A stretch of 64,000 nt of DNA. Origin: Prochlorococcus sp. AG-679-M10. Lineage in GTDB: Bacteria; Cyanobacteriota; Cyanobacteriia; PCC-6307; Cyanobiaceae. Positions within the stretch are counted from its first letter, which is position 1; each line of letters begins with the position of its first letter. Positions 40,100-52,768 of the stretch are shown piece by piece. The position numbers and the translations under genes are program-made. The notes below the pieces were generated by a model. It did no database searches. It was given only the letters and a program-made list of their open reading frames with translations, and had not been told where the DNA came from. The DNA lies in NCBI GenBank assembly GCA_003210655.1, contig QCUQ01000001.1, positions 98,868 to 162,867 on the forward strand, in the 5' to 3' direction.

Positions 40100-40318
40100 A
40101 TGTCAGATAATTGCGAATTAAAGTGGCAACCAACTAAAGACCAGCTAGACAACATGATCTTGCCTGCCTATACAGATATGGCAAAACAGAGTGTTGCTTA
40201 TGTTAATAAATTTGGGTGCCCTCCTGAATATGTTGCAGATATGCTGAGAGATATTGCAGATGCACTAACTTCTATTCATCCTGAATCTGAATCTGACAGC
40301 GGTTGCTCTTGTTGTTAA
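40100..40318 (+). CDS. Hypothetical protein, 72 aa
   Basis: LPAYTDMAKQSVAYVNKFG CPPEYVADMLRDIADALTSI forms a helical domain; the C terminus ends SDSGCSCC, which might bind metal. It is a neighbour of the metallothionein-like gene on the other strand. Confidence 0.65.
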   Translation: MSDNCELKWQPTKDQLDNMILPAYTDMAKQSVAYVNKFGCPPEYVADMLRDIADALTSIHPESESDSGCSCC

Positions 40319-40439
40319 ATAATAAAAAATTCTATCTCTAGAGATCTGTTTCTATATTTTTAATTCATATTTATACGGTAAATTAGATTAAATAAATCGA
40401 CGGCTTGAACCTAATCAGAGAAGAACTAATACTCACTCT

Positions 40440-40457
40440 GTTCACACCGTTCACACA
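40440..40457 (+). repeat. 9-bp tandem repeat GTTCACACM
   Basis: GTTCACACC GTTCACACA, 27 bases before the EVE start. Related repeats accompany the EVE fragments at 29.1-31.5 kb. Confidence 0.6.
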
Positions 40458-40483
40458 TTGTAACTTTCTTCTAAATAACTAAT

Positions 40484-40945
40484 ATGACTAAACCTAACTA
40501 CTGGCTAATGAAAAGTGAACCAGATGCATACAGTATTGATACTTTAAAAAAGGATGGAGTTACTTTATGGGATGGAATACGAAATTATCAGGCACGCAAT
40601 TTCATGAGAAGAATGGCTATTGGAGATAAAGTTTTTTTCTACCATTCAAATTGCAAACCTCCTGGAATTGTTGGATTTATGGAGGTTATCGATCTAAATA
40701 TTGTAGACCCAACTCAATTTCAAGAAGAGTCAGTATATTATGATCCTAAATCTAGTCATGAGAAACCAAGGTGGGATTGCGTAAAAGTTAAATATCTTTT
40801 TAAAGCAAATAAATTCTTAAATTTACCTGAATTAAAAATTTTATTTAAAGAGGAAGAACTATTACTAGTAAAGAAAGGAAATAGATTATCTATAATTCCA
40901 ATAGAAATGGAAATAGCTAAATTGATATTAGAAAAAATAAAATAA
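40484..40945 (+). CDS. EVE domain-containing protein
   Basis: 153 aa. YWLMKSEPDAYSIDTLKKDG and TLWDGIRNYQARNFMRRMAI begin the EVE (PUA-like) fold; YDPKSSHEKPRWDCVKVKY follows. EVE domains bind modified nucleic-acid bases or RNA. The gene's first 60 bases also exist as three relic fragments at 29.0, 29.35 and 31.5 kb. Confidence 0.9.
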   Translation: MTKPNYWLMKSEPDAYSIDTLKKDGVTLWDGIRNYQARNFMRRMAIGDKVFFYHSNCKPPGIVGFMEVIDLNIVDPTQFQEESVYYDPKSSHEKPRWDCVKVKYLFKANKFLNLPELKILFKEEELLLVKKGNRLSIIPIEMEIAKLILEKIK

Positions 40946-40958
40946 GGTTAATTCTCAT

Positions 40959-41210
40959 TTAGTTATTAAAATCCATAGAAAACATTTTATCTATATATAG
41001 TCTGGTGAGATCCCTATTTTGAAATCCCTTTTGCATCAAAAATCCAGCGATTGCTGCTTGTAAAATTCTATATTGATCCCAATTAGGATGATCTTCAACG
41101 AATTTAATCATAGCTTGTTGAAGATTTTCATGAAGGTCGCATTTAAAGCTAATTATTTCTTCTTTTTTGTTGATATATTTTTGATTAATATCACAGTTTA
41201 ATTCTTGCAT
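40959..41210 (-). CDS. DUF2811-like protein, 83 aa
   Basis: ISFKCDLHENLQQAMIKFVE, then DHPNWDQYRILQAAIAGFLM QKGF, matches the cyanobacterial DUF2811 family (HPxWDQYRxxQAAxAGFLxQxG). Soluble helical protein of unknown function. Confidence 0.8.
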   Translation of the reverse strand: MQELNCDINQKYINKKEEIISFKCDLHENLQQAMIKFVEDHPNWDQYRILQAAIAGFLMQKGFQNRDLTRLYIDKMFSMDFNN

Positions 41211-41524
41211 AATTCAAAAAAAGTGGAGAAAGGTCGAGAGGGATTGAGATCAGTTTTCTCTAAAAAATGTAAATAGTCAACTTTTAATATTTATCCATGT
41301 CTCAGTCGTATTAAGGATAAGACCCCTTTCGGAGACTTACTTTCTATAGAAATTTATCTAAACCGTATAAATCTTATAAGTAATATAAAAAATTCTTATC
41401 TTTACGAGTTTTCCACATAGGGTTGATCTACAAATATTTTTTAGAAGTTTGCTGTGGAAAACATGTGAAAAAAGAATTATCGATCGGGGAATTTTTCCTA
41501 AAAATTTCCAATTTAATTAATTTT
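41211..41524. other. No gene seen
   Basis: AT-rich spacer; no ORF. GTTTTCCACATAG and TGTGGAAAACATGTG are weak DnaA-box-like runs near 41410-41470 but no cluster is present. Confidence 0.4.
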
Positions 41525-41896
41525 TCAATCCATTGATTCCCACATTTTTTTTATTTCATAAAATAAATTTTCAGCTATTGGTATAGGCCAATACATTTCA
41601 AATGATCGAGTTTGCTCTGAGCTTTCAAATATTAATCTTAAGTTCCATGCATATTTTTTACCCTCTAATTCTGCGTACCAAGGTAATTGTTCTATTTCTA
41701 AATTAATAAACTCTTCGTCCATTAATTCATCTTTTATCTCTAATAATTGATTATTCAGTTTTATTAGTAATTTATATAGCAATTCAAATTCATGTTTTTG
41801 TAACTCAATAGCCCAGTTATTTACACCAATCAAAAAACAAAATTTACCTTTTTTAGTATCTTTAATTAATCTCCAATTATTTTCTTCAATTGACAA
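41525..41896 (-). CDS. DUF1818-like protein, 123 aa
   Basis: WRLIKDTKKGKFCFLIGVNN WAIELQKHEF and WYAELEGKKYAWNLRLIFES fit the DUF1818 family of cyanobacteria and plastids. Its start lies two bases from the rpoZ stop, so it is cotranscribed. Function unknown. Confidence 0.75.
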   Translation of the reverse strand: MSIEENNWRLIKDTKKGKFCFLIGVNNWAIELQKHEFELLYKLLIKLNNQLLEIKDELMDEEFINLEIEQLPWYAELEGKKYAWNLRLIFESSEQTRSFEMYWPIPIAENLFYEIKKMWESMD

Positions 41897-41898
41897 AG

Positions 41899-42135
41899 CT
41901 AACCAGGAAGTAAATCTGGTTGATCTTGTTCATCACTTAATTCAATAATAGATCTTTGAACTGGTTTAATAGCTGATTCTTCTAATAAACCATCAAAATC
42001 ATCAAACCTTCTTTGTTTAGCTCTAAAAGCAATCCTTACAGTAGTTAAGTATCTATTAGTAGATTTCCTTATTAAACTTTCGCCTCTTTTTGCAAGATCA
42101 TTATGATCAATATTGGGATTATTTGATACGTTCAT
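41899..42135 (-). CDS. rpoZ: RNA polymerase omega subunit
   Basis: 78 aa. [34 protein letters not shown] with the C-terminal DQPDLLPG is the cyanobacterial form. It helps assemble RNA polymerase. It is upstream of DUF1818 on the minus strand and divergent from the Hsp70-like gene. Confidence 0.93.
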   Translation of the reverse strand: MNVSNNPNIDHNDLAKRGESLIRKSTNRYLTTVRIAFRAKQRRFDDFDGLLEESAIKPVQRSIIELSDEQDQPDLLPG

Positions 42136-42237
42136 AAAAAGATATTCTTATTATTTACATTATAGTTTACATTAATATTAACCCCATTAAAGTTATAAAT
42201 TTTCAAACGAACTTAAAAATATAATAAGAAATTTGTT

Positions 42238-43803
42238 ATGGAAAATAATTACTCAGGAACTCTTGCTCTTGATTTGGGAAATACTAATACAGTATTAGCT
42301 TTTCAGGATGAAAAAGAAAGCAATTTTATTTTAATAGAAATACCTGGTATTACATCTTCTCCTGGAGTCATCCCATCAGTAGTTTGGTTCGAAGGTGAAG
42401 ACAATATTGCAAGGATAGGATTATCTGCATTGAAAAAGAAAAATTTATCTTATTCAGAAAAATATTTTCATTCAAATTTCAAAAGATTAATTGGTAATCC
42501 TATTGAAAAGAAAAAAGAAAAAGTTTTAAGTCCAATCGAATCAGGTGAAAAATTTTTCAAAATTCTTTGGGAAAATATTCCAATAGAATTAAACATTAAA
42601 AGGCTTGTTTTAACTGCCCCAATTGACACTTATAAGGGTTACAGAAAGTGGTTAATAAGTCTCTGTGAAAGTTTGCCTATTAATGAGGTAGCACTAGTTG
42701 ATGAACCTACTGCAGCTGGGATAGGCATGAATGTTCCACTAGGTTCAATTATTATGATTATCGATATTGGCGGTAGTACGATCGATATGAGCGTAATCAA
42801 AACACAAGGTGGTGAAGGTAAATCTGCTCCTATTGCAGAATTATTGAAGTTTCAAGGAAAGGATGTGAGTGCAATATCAAAACAAAAATTAAGATGTGCT
42901 GAAATAATAAGCAAATCGGGTTCAAAAGTAGGAGGTAAAGATATAGATCAGTGGATTGTTAATTACTTTTTACCCTCAAATCAAGATGAGAGAAATCTTT
43001 CCGTAGCAGAAAAATTAAAATGTAAGCTTAGTGACCCAGAAATTGAACCTGAGAGAAGATACCTTATCTCATTATTTACAGCTGAAAATGAAGAAAGAGA
43101 ATTTTTCATGAGTAAAGAAATATTTGAAAAGATTTTGATCGAGAATAATCTTTTAAGTCACTTAAATGTCCTACTTAAAGATTTATTAAATGAAGCTAGG
43201 GGGAAATTTTGTAATTTAGATGATTTTAACTCTGTGATTTTGGTTGGAGGAGGAACACAAATTCCATTAATAAAAGAGTGGATCGCTAATGAGATTTCAG
43301 GAATACATATCAAATCTCCCCCACCAATTGAATCAATAGCAATAGGAGCTCTTGCTATGACTCCTGGAGTAATGATTAAAGATATCTTAATCAAAGGAAT
43401 ATCTATAAGATTATTTAATAAAAGAGAACAAAAACATTTCTGGCATCCAATTTTTTATAAGGGCCAAATATGGCCTACAGAAAAACCATTTGAGTTAATT
43501 CTTCAAGCCAGTAAAGATGGTCAGAACATTTTCGAGATAATTATTGGAGAAACTAAAACGAAAAGAAATTTTGATGTAATTTTTGAGAATGGATTACCAA
43601 AGTTATCAGAATTTCAAAATGAAGAAGAGGTTTTTAAATGGAATAAAAAACCTTTACAAATAAACTTGAACAATGGGTGTAAAATTGGAGAAGATAGCTT
43701 AAAACTTTATTTTAGTATTAAAAAAGATTCATGTCTTTATCTCAGATGTCTGGATATTAATGAAAAAGAATTAGGTGAATTTAATTTAGGAAATATCTTT
43801 TAA
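42238..43803 (+). CDS. Hsp70 family protein (DnaK-like), 521 aa
   Basis: The ATPase core is visible: LALDLGNTNTVLAF (about 8-21), VDEPTAAGIGMNVP, IIDIGGSTIDMSVI and ILVGGGTQIPLI. It is about 100 residues shorter than DnaK because the substrate domain is reduced and ends without the EEVD-like tail. A specialised chaperone or HscA/DnaK2-like role is possible. Confidence 0.85.
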   Translation: MENNYSGTLALDLGNTNTVLAFQDEKESNFILIEIPGITSSPGVIPSVVWFEGEDNIARIGLSALKKKNLSYSEKYFHSNFKRLIGNPIEKKKEKVLSPIESGEKFFKILWENIPIELNIKRLVLTAPIDTYKGYRKWLISLCESLPINEVALVDEPTAAGIGMNVPLGSIIMIIDIGGSTIDMSVIKTQGGEGKSAPIAELLKFQGKDVSAISKQKLRCAEIISKSGSKVGGKDIDQWIVNYFLPSNQDERNLSVAEKLKCKLSDPEIEPERRYLISLFTAENEEREFFMSKEIFEKILIENNLLSHLNVLLKDLLNEARGKFCNLDDFNSVILVGGGTQIPLIKEWIANEISGIHIKSPPPIESIAIGALAMTPGVMIKDILIKGISIRLFNKREQKHFWHPIFYKGQIWPTEKPFELILQASKDGQNIFEIIIGETKTKRNFDVIFENGLPKLSEFQNEEEVFKWNKKPLQINLNNGCKIGEDSLKLYFSIKKDSCLYLRCLDINEKELGEFNLGNIF

Positions 43804-44342
43804 ACTTTATCCAAGAAGATGCCTTCTTCACCATCAACTTCTTTTAGACATAAATGAACAGTTTCCTTTTTGCTAGTCGGAACTTTTCTTCCACAAAAAT
43901 CAGGCTGAATTGGTAGTTCTCTATGACCTCTATCTATCATTACTAATAACATAATACTTTTCGGTCTTCCCCATAAAAGAAGAGCTTCAATTGCAGCTCG
44001 AATTGTTCTTCCTGTATAAATAACATCATCTATTAAAACAATATCTTTTTTTTCTATAGATGTAGGAAAATCAGTTGCCTCTATTAAACGAGTTCCAACT
44101 CTATTTTGATCATCTCTATAAAAAGTCGGATCAATTATTCCTTTTTTTACATTAACTCCTGTTTTATCCAACATTTCTTTTCTCAAAACTTCAGCGAGAT
44201 GAACTCCTCTTGTAGGGATCCCCACCAATAAGAGATTTTCTAAATTTGAAATCTTTTCTATCATTTCAAAAGTTAGTCGAGAGAAAGTTTTTCTTAGCTC
44301 ATCTTCAGTAAGTATTATGATTCTTTTAGCTAGATTGGACAT
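43800..44342 (-). CDS. pyrR: Bifunctional pyr operon regulator/uracil phosphoribosyltransferase PyrR
   Basis: 180 aa with the PRPP-binding loop VLIDDVIYTGRTIRA (about 102-116) and RDDQNRVGTRL. PyrR attenuates pyr transcription by binding mRNA and salvages uracil. In cyanobacteria the RNA targets are unclear. Its stop overlaps the Hsp70-like stop (43800-43803), tail to tail. Confidence 0.9.
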   Translation of the reverse strand: MSNLAKRIIILTEDELRKTFSRLTFEMIEKISNLENLLLVGIPTRGVHLAEVLRKEMLDKTGVNVKKGIIDPTFYRDDQNRVGTRLIEATDFPTSIEKKDIVLIDDVIYTGRTIRAAIEALLLWGRPKSIMLLVMIDRGHRELPIQPDFCGRKVPTSKKETVHLCLKEVDGEEGIFLDKV

Positions 44343-44481
44343 GATTCTTCTAAAAATTAACTTTATTCAACATCCTTAATAAATTAGCAAAAGCTAACTA
44401 AATTACATATAAATTGTATGGAACAGCTTTTACGGCTAAATTAAAGATTACTTCTTTAAAACCCTGCATTTTAATTAAGAG

Positions 44482-46104
44482 ATGTCAAACTTAAGCAGCA
44501 AGAATATAAATAAAAAAAAAGTTCCTGAAAGTCCAGTAGTTCTTGCAATTCTTGATGGATGGGGCCATCGTGAAGAATTTTTAGATAATGCAATTAAAAA
44601 TGCCAATACCCCTGTAATGGATTCTTTATGGCATGCGTATCCTCATACTCTTATTAATGCGAGCGGAGCTGATGTGGGTTTGCCTAATGGTCAAATGGGT
44701 AATTCTGAAGTTGGTCATCTCACAATTGGATCAGGGAGAATCATTCAACAGGAACTTGTAAGAATTACAAATATTGTGAAAGATAACCAATTAACTCAAG
44801 TACTTAAGTTAAAGGAAATAGCTAATTCAATTAAGAAAAAAAAGGGAACCTTACACATAACTGGTCTATGTTCAGATGGAGGAGTTCATAGTCACATTGA
44901 TCATTTATTAGGATTAATAAAATGGGCTTCTGAAGAAGATATAGAAAAAGTGGCTATTCACGTTATTACTGATGGTAGAGATACTCCAGCAAAAAGTGCT
45001 TATAAGTACATAAGACAAATAGAAGATTGCATAGAAGAATTTAATGTAGGAGAAATAGCATCTATATGCGGAAGATATTGGATAATGGATAGAAATTCAA
45101 TATGGGAAAGAACAGAAAAAGCTTTTGTAAATTTAACTGATCCAAATGGGAAAATAACTGATATTTCCCCAGAAGAATATTTAAATAAAAGTTATAGAGC
45201 AAATATCACCGATGAATTCTTAGAGCCTATAAGAATATCTAAAAACTTTTTAAGAGATGAAGATAGTTTAATTTGTTTTAACTTCCGTCCAGATAGGGCC
45301 AGACAAATAATAAAGGCTCTTTCGGAAAAAGAATTTGATAACTTTAAAAGAAAAAGTATCCCTGATCTAGATATATTAACTTTCACTCAATATGAAGCAA
45401 ATTTACCAGTTAAAGTAGCATTCCCTCCTGAGTCTCTCAACAACTTTATTGGCCAAATAGTTTCAGAGAATGGTCTTAAACAATACAGGACAGCAGAGAC
45501 CGAAAAATATCCACATGTTACTTATTTTTTTAATGGAGGAGTAGAAGTCCCTTCGCCTGGAGAACAGAGACATTTAATTCCATCACCAAGAGTTGCAACT
45601 TATGATATGGCTCCGGAAATGTCTGCTGAAGAATTAACTATTAGTTGCTCAAATGCTATAAAAACTGGACAGTATTCTTTTGTAGTTATAAATTTTGCTA
45701 ATCCTGATATGGTTGGACATACAGGGAATATGGCCGCAGCTACAAAGGCCATCGAAACCGTCGATAGATGTATAGGTAAGATAGTAAATGCTACAGGAGA
45801 AATGGGAGGCAGTATTCTTATCACTGCAGACCATGGAAACGCAGAACTAATGAAAGGTCCTGATGGAGAACCCTGGACAGCTCACACTATTAATAAAGTC
45901 CCCTTAATTTTTATTGAAGGTGAGAAAAGAAAAATTCCAAATATGGGGAATGAGATTTATTTAAGAGATAATGCTGGATTAGCAGATATTGCTCCAACGT
46001 TATTGCAATTATTAAATCTTCCTATTCCAAAAGAGATGACAGGGAAATCACTTATTAAAGAAATCGAATTAAAAGGATTTAATAAAGTCGTTCAACATGT
46101 TTAA
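44482..46104 (+). CDS. gpmI: Cofactor-independent phosphoglycerate mutase
   Basis: 540 aa. Interconverts 3- and 2-phosphoglycerate. Metal-dependent phosphatase-fold enzyme: LAILDGWG (Asp25), catalytic Ser75 in [25 protein letters not shown], then TADHGNAE and AHTINKVPL give the Mn ligands. Complete length. It is followed 25 bases later by secG. Confidence 0.95.
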   Translation: MSNLSSKNINKKKVPESPVVLAILDGWGHREEFLDNAIKNANTPVMDSLWHAYPHTLINASGADVGLPNGQMGNSEVGHLTIGSGRIIQQELVRITNIVKDNQLTQVLKLKEIANSIKKKKGTLHITGLCSDGGVHSHIDHLLGLIKWASEEDIEKVAIHVITDGRDTPAKSAYKYIRQIEDCIEEFNVGEIASICGRYWIMDRNSIWERTEKAFVNLTDPNGKITDISPEEYLNKSYRANITDEFLEPIRISKNFLRDEDSLICFNFRPDRARQIIKALSEKEFDNFKRKSIPDLDILTFTQYEANLPVKVAFPPESLNNFIGQIVSENGLKQYRTAETEKYPHVTYFFNGGVEVPSPGEQRHLIPSPRVATYDMAPEMSAEELTISCSNAIKTGQYSFVVINFANPDMVGHTGNMAAATKAIETVDRCIGKIVNATGEMGGSILITADHGNAELMKGPDGEPWTAHTINKVPLIFIEGEKRKIPNMGNEIYLRDNAGLADIAPTLLQLLNLPIPKEMTGKSLIKEIELKGFNKVVQHV

Positions 46105-46129
46105 ATTAAATAAATAACACATTAAAAAT

Positions 46130-46354
46130 ATGAGTCAAATATTTACTTGGATATGGGTTGGTTCTGGATTAATACTAATACTTTTAGTTTTGCTTCATAG
46201 TCCCAAGGGAGATGGCATGGGAGGAATAGCGGCTAGTGGAAGCTCAATGTTTACAAGCGCCAGCAGCGCTGAAGCATCACTAAACAAAATAACTTGGACT
46301 ATTTTGATTATATTTTTATCTCTTGCAATCATTCTTAGTGCAGGTTGGATATAG
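46130..46354 (+). CDS. secG: Protein-export membrane protein SecG
   Basis: 74 aa; two helices (IFTWIWVGSGLILILLVLLH and ITWTILIIFLSLAIILSAGW) with the family GGIAASGSSMFTS linker. Part of the SecYEG translocon. Convergent with groEL, separated by a bidirectional terminator. Confidence 0.92.
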   Translation: MSQIFTWIWVGSGLILILLVLLHSPKGDGMGGIAASGSSMFTSASSAEASLNKITWTILIIFLSLAIILSAGWI

Positions 46355-46382
46355 AAAAATCAAATTTAAACATACTTTAAGA

Positions 46383-46414
46383 CAAAAAAAGGGATTATAG
46401 AAACAATCCCTTTA
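46383..46414 (-). terminator. groEL terminator (may serve both strands)
   Basis: AAAGGGATT (46388-46396) pairs with AATCCCTTT (46405-46413). The A tract on the left gives a T run on the minus strand after groEL, and secG ends 28 bases before on the plus strand. Confidence 0.9.
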
Positions 46415-46434
46415 AAAATAAAAAATTTAGTTAA

Positions 46435-48096
<1,662 letters not shown>

Positions 48097-48120
48097 TTAA
48101 TAATTTTTGAAACAAATAAA

Positions 48121-48432
48121 TTAGCTAACTACAGCCAAAATATCTTTTTCTGAAAGTAAGACGTACTCGTCTCCTCCCAATTTAATGTCAGTTCCAGCAT
48201 ATTTGCTGTATAAGACTTTATCGCCAATACTCACTTCGGGAGTTTGTCGAGAACCATCGTCGTTAAGCTTCCCAGGACCAACCTGAGCAACTTCTCCTAC
48301 CTGTGGTTTTTCTTTAGCTGAATCGGGCAAAAGGATGCCACCAGCAGTTTTTTCCTCAGATTCGGAAACTTTGATAAATATTCTATCTCCCAGTGGTTTT
48401 ACTGTAGAGACTGTAAGTGAAACAGCTGCCAT
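48121..48432 (-). CDS. groS: Co-chaperonin GroES
   Basis: 103 aa; [20 protein letters not shown] with mobile-loop [13 protein letters not shown] and the ending KDILAVVS. Caps the GroEL cavity. First gene of the groESL operon; no perfect CIRCE repeat was found in its leader. Confidence 0.96.
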   Translation of the reverse strand: MAAVSLTVSTVKPLGDRIFIKVSESEEKTAGGILLPDSAKEKPQVGEVAQVGPGKLNDDGSRQTPEVSIGDKVLYSKYAGTDIKLGGDEYVLLSEKDILAVVS

Positions 48433-48456
48433 AGATTAATGGTGGATCATAAATGC

Positions 48457-48469
48457 GACGCTATGCGTC
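48457..48469. promoter_or_regulatory. Inverted repeat in the groES/atpD divergent region
   Basis: GACGC-TAT-GCGTC, 25 bases from the groES start. It may be a leader hairpin or operator of groESL. Its A run (plus strand) is too short to call a terminator. Confidence 0.35.
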
Positions 48470-48649
48470 AAAAAACTGGAGAGAGTATTACTCAAACCGT
48501 ATGATGAATAACATAATCTGTTAAGCAGCAATTAAACCACTCTTTAACTGTGCGGTTGGCCGAACCCAGTTAACGAATATACCCTCGGGGTGGTAATATT
48601 TCGCATTATGAGCTGTTCTAAAATCAGCTAATCCTCACCAAGTTAATAA

Positions 48650-50113
<1,464 letters not shown>

Positions 50114-50161
50114 ATTTTCAACTTTCATAAATAGTTTTAATCTATCTAAAAATTTAAATTA

Positions 50162-50566
50162 ATGGCAATTTCACTAAAGGTTTTAGCTCCAAATCAGAAT
50201 GTTTACGAAGGTGATGCTGAAGAGGTTATTCTTCCAAGTACCACAGGTCAAATTGGTGTACTTCCAGGTCATATATCTTTAGTTACGGCTATTGATATTG
50301 GGGTCTTAAGACTAAGAATGAATTCTAAATGGAAATCTATAGCTTTAATGGGTGGCTTTGCTGAAATAGATTCAGATGAAGTTATTGTTCTTGTCAACAG
50401 TGCTGAAATTGGTTCCGAAATTAACATCCAAAATGCTGAAGATGCTCTTAAAAAAGCAAAATCGGTAATAAGTAAATTTCCTGAAAATGAGAAAAGTTCA
50501 GAAAAGATTAAAGCCCTTAATGAGATATCAAAAGCTGAGGCTAGAATTCAAGCTTCAAAAAACTAA
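50162..50566 (+). CDS. atpC: ATP synthase F1 epsilon subunit
   Basis: 134 aa; [20 protein letters not shown] and [20 protein letters not shown] form the beta barrel; a C-terminal helical pair follows. It is 48 bases after beta. Inhibits ATP hydrolysis and couples F1 to the c-ring. Convergent with the PSRP-3 gene. Confidence 0.95.
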   Translation: MAISLKVLAPNQNVYEGDAEEVILPSTTGQIGVLPGHISLVTAIDIGVLRLRMNSKWKSIALMGGFAEIDSDEVIVLVNSAEIGSEINIQNAEDALKKAKSVISKFPENEKSSEKIKALNEISKAEARIQASKN

Positions 50567-50569
50567 ATT

Positions 50570-51046
50570 TTAAGCAGTTCCACAGAAAGCGACCTCAGGA
50601 AATTTAAGCTTTGCTTCTTCCAATTTTTTCGTTTTACCTTCTTCTTGCCAATAATTAATTACTTCAGTAGCTTTATTCAATATTTCAACTCTTTCATTGT
50701 CTGTAATCCAACTTTTACTCTCTAGTTCGCTTTTTAATTTTTCCCATGCGTCATCTCTTGGCCAAAAATAGTAAGCAGTTAATGGACTTGGACCTCCTCC
50801 AACAATTTGATCTACTGCCAATGCGACATTATCAGGTAACCATAAGATTTTTATAATAAATCTACCCTCATCTGGTTTTGGCGTATATCCTGTAGGAACT
50901 CCATCTTCATCAATTTTAGCAGCAGCTAAAACGGCGTTTGCTCCCATCATCCCTGCATTTGGTGAAGTTGTTTTTGATTTTTGAGAAACATTTTTTTGTT
51001 CTTGCTGCTCCTTAGCATTCTCATTAACCTTATCTGATGAAGTCAT
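50570..51046 (-). CDS. PSRP-3/Ycf65-type ribosomal protein
   Basis: 158 aa with an N-terminal low-complexity region (residues 1-55) and the conserved domain [20 protein letters not shown], then [20 protein letters not shown] and [15 protein letters not shown]. This is a cyanobacterial and plastid 30S ribosome-associated protein (cS23). The gene ends 3 bases from the epsilon stop, convergent. Confidence 0.85.
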   Translation of the reverse strand: MTSSDKVNENAKEQQEQKNVSQKSKTTSPNAGMMGANAVLAAAKIDEDGVPTGYTPKPDEGRFIIKILWLPDNVALAVDQIVGGGPSPLTAYYFWPRDDAWEKLKSELESKSWITDNERVEILNKATEVINYWQEEGKTKKLEEAKLKFPEVAFCGTA

Positions 51047-51154
51047 TCAGTATTATTAGATTTATTTTTATAATTTATCAGCTAATGGTCACTAATTGAT
51101 CATTTTGATCAAAAATTCTTGCTTTTATTTATTGATTATCACTAAAAGTTTGCT

Positions 51155-51313
51155 TTATCTTTCAATAGATACTTCATAAAAATCATAAATTGTTGTCTCT
51201 AAAGAATCCCAAAGATCCTTAGGAATATCATTTTCTTCTGCAAACATTCCAAGTTGACTAGCTAAGCCTCTTGCTTGAGATAATTTGTAATCATAAGAGT
51301 TAGTTTTATCCAT
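51155..51313 (-). CDS. Small hypothetical protein, 52 aa
   Basis: MDKTNSYDYKLSQARGLASQ then LGMFAEENDIPKDLWDSLET. An acidic helical mini-protein; the ATG and context are good. It lies between pepP and PSRP-3 genes on the same strand. Function unknown. Confidence 0.65.
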   Translation of the reverse strand: MDKTNSYDYKLSQARGLASQLGMFAEENDIPKDLWDSLETTIYDFYEVSIER

Positions 51314-51368
51314 GTTAAATTTTTATCTCTCATAAAAAATAAATCTATTATCTGTAAAAGTCAAATAT

Positions 51369-52694
51369 TTAATATTCTAAATCAGAAATTTCCTTCAGTG
51401 CGGCGAAGCTAAGAATTTCTGGCTCTTTTTCATTTACTAGGACATCATCTTCTATTCTAATTCCTATACCTTTCCATTTTTCTTCAATACTGGGTTGCCC
51501 TTCTGGAACAGGAATTCTGTCACTTATATAAATACCTGGTTCGACAGTAAGTATCATCCCATTCTGTAAAGGAACATCATATTCTCCCATCCTGTATGCT
51601 CCAACATCATGAACGTCTAAACCCAGCCAATGTCCAGTTCTATGCATATATAGGTGTTTATAAGATCCGTTTTCAATTATTCCATCAGTATCTCCTCTTA
51701 ATAGTCCAATGTCCTTTAATCCCTCTATCAGAATTCTCAAAGCAACATTATGAACATTAGTAGAGTTAGAACCTTTTACAGAATTTTTGATTGCTGTTTT
51801 TTGTGCTTCTAAAACAATTTCATAGATAAGTTTCTGCTCTTTAGAAAATTTCCCTCCTATAGGAATAGTTCTTGTTATGTCTCCATTGTAATAATCAATT
51901 AATGAACAACCTGCATCTACTAATAATAAATCCCCATTATTCAATTCAGAGTTATTTGATGTGTAATGCAAAATGCAAGCATTATCACCTGATGCAACGA
52001 TAGAATTATAGGCTGGTCCTCTTGCGCCTTTTTCTAAAAAGAATCCTTCTATTAGCCCTTGAATTTGTCTTTCGTTTTTCTTTGATGCAATGGATTCCCT
52101 TACTAATTCATGAGCTTCAGCTGAAATTTGAGTAGCCTCTCTCATCCTATTTATCTCAAAATCACTTTTAATTAAGCGCATTTCATTGAGATATATTTCA
52201 GGAGATTTTATAGAATTTGCTCCTATTCCTATTCTTGACCTAGCTTCAAGTTGTTGAGAAAAGATTTCCAAAACAATGTTTTCAATTTTGGTATGTTTAC
52301 CAATAGAATAAACAATCTCTTCTGAATCACCAATATAAACTGGAAGCAAATCCTTAAAATCATTAATTGAATGAGCTTTATCAGCCTTAAATTCTTTTTC
52401 GGCGCCCTCTATACCCCATCTGAAGCCATGCCAGACCTCACTTAAAATATCTTTTGGAGCAACAAACAAAATAAACCTTTCCCCTTTTGGCTTATGAGAT
52501 AAGAAAAGAGCAATAGAATCAGGCTCATCAAAGCCAGTCAGATACCAAAAATTACTATCTTGTCTAAAAGGATATTCACAATCTGCATGATGCCTAACCA
52601 AGCTGGAACTTGGGATAATAGCAGCTTTGCCACTTAATTTTTTAAAGAAAATTTCTCTTCTTTCTTCAAATATTTCACAATTAGGTTTATACAT
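51369..52694 (-). CDS. pepP: Xaa-Pro aminopeptidase (aminopeptidase P family)
   Basis: 441 aa. Cleaves N-terminal residues before Pro. N-terminal creatinase-like domain, then the metal sites: LVDAGCSLIDYYNGDITRT (two Asp), MHRTGHWLGLDVHD (His), LTVEPGIYI (Glu) and IGIRIEDDV (Glu). Complete. Cytosolic. Confidence 0.92.
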   Translation of the reverse strand: MYKPNCEIFEERREIFFKKLSGKAAIIPSSSLVRHHADCEYPFRQDSNFWYLTGFDEPDSIALFLSHKPKGERFILFVAPKDILSEVWHGFRWGIEGAEKEFKADKAHSINDFKDLLPVYIGDSEEIVYSIGKHTKIENIVLEIFSQQLEARSRIGIGANSIKSPEIYLNEMRLIKSDFEINRMREATQISAEAHELVRESIASKKNERQIQGLIEGFFLEKGARGPAYNSIVASGDNACILHYTSNNSELNNGDLLLVDAGCSLIDYYNGDITRTIPIGGKFSKEQKLIYEIVLEAQKTAIKNSVKGSNSTNVHNVALRILIEGLKDIGLLRGDTDGIIENGSYKHLYMHRTGHWLGLDVHDVGAYRMGEYDVPLQNGMILTVEPGIYISDRIPVPEGQPSIEEKWKGIGIRIEDDVLVNEKEPEILSFAALKEISDLEY

Positions 52695-52768
52695 AAAATC
52701 TTCGATTGGCGAATTTTATAAAAAAGTGGAAGAATGAATTACAAGATATTTAAAAACTAATCTTTTTA

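Noticed and set aside
41400..41480. Replication-origin-like DnaA boxes
   Set aside because: Only isolated TGTGGAAAA-like strings, with no cluster, AT-rich unwinding element or dnaN/dnaA neighbour.
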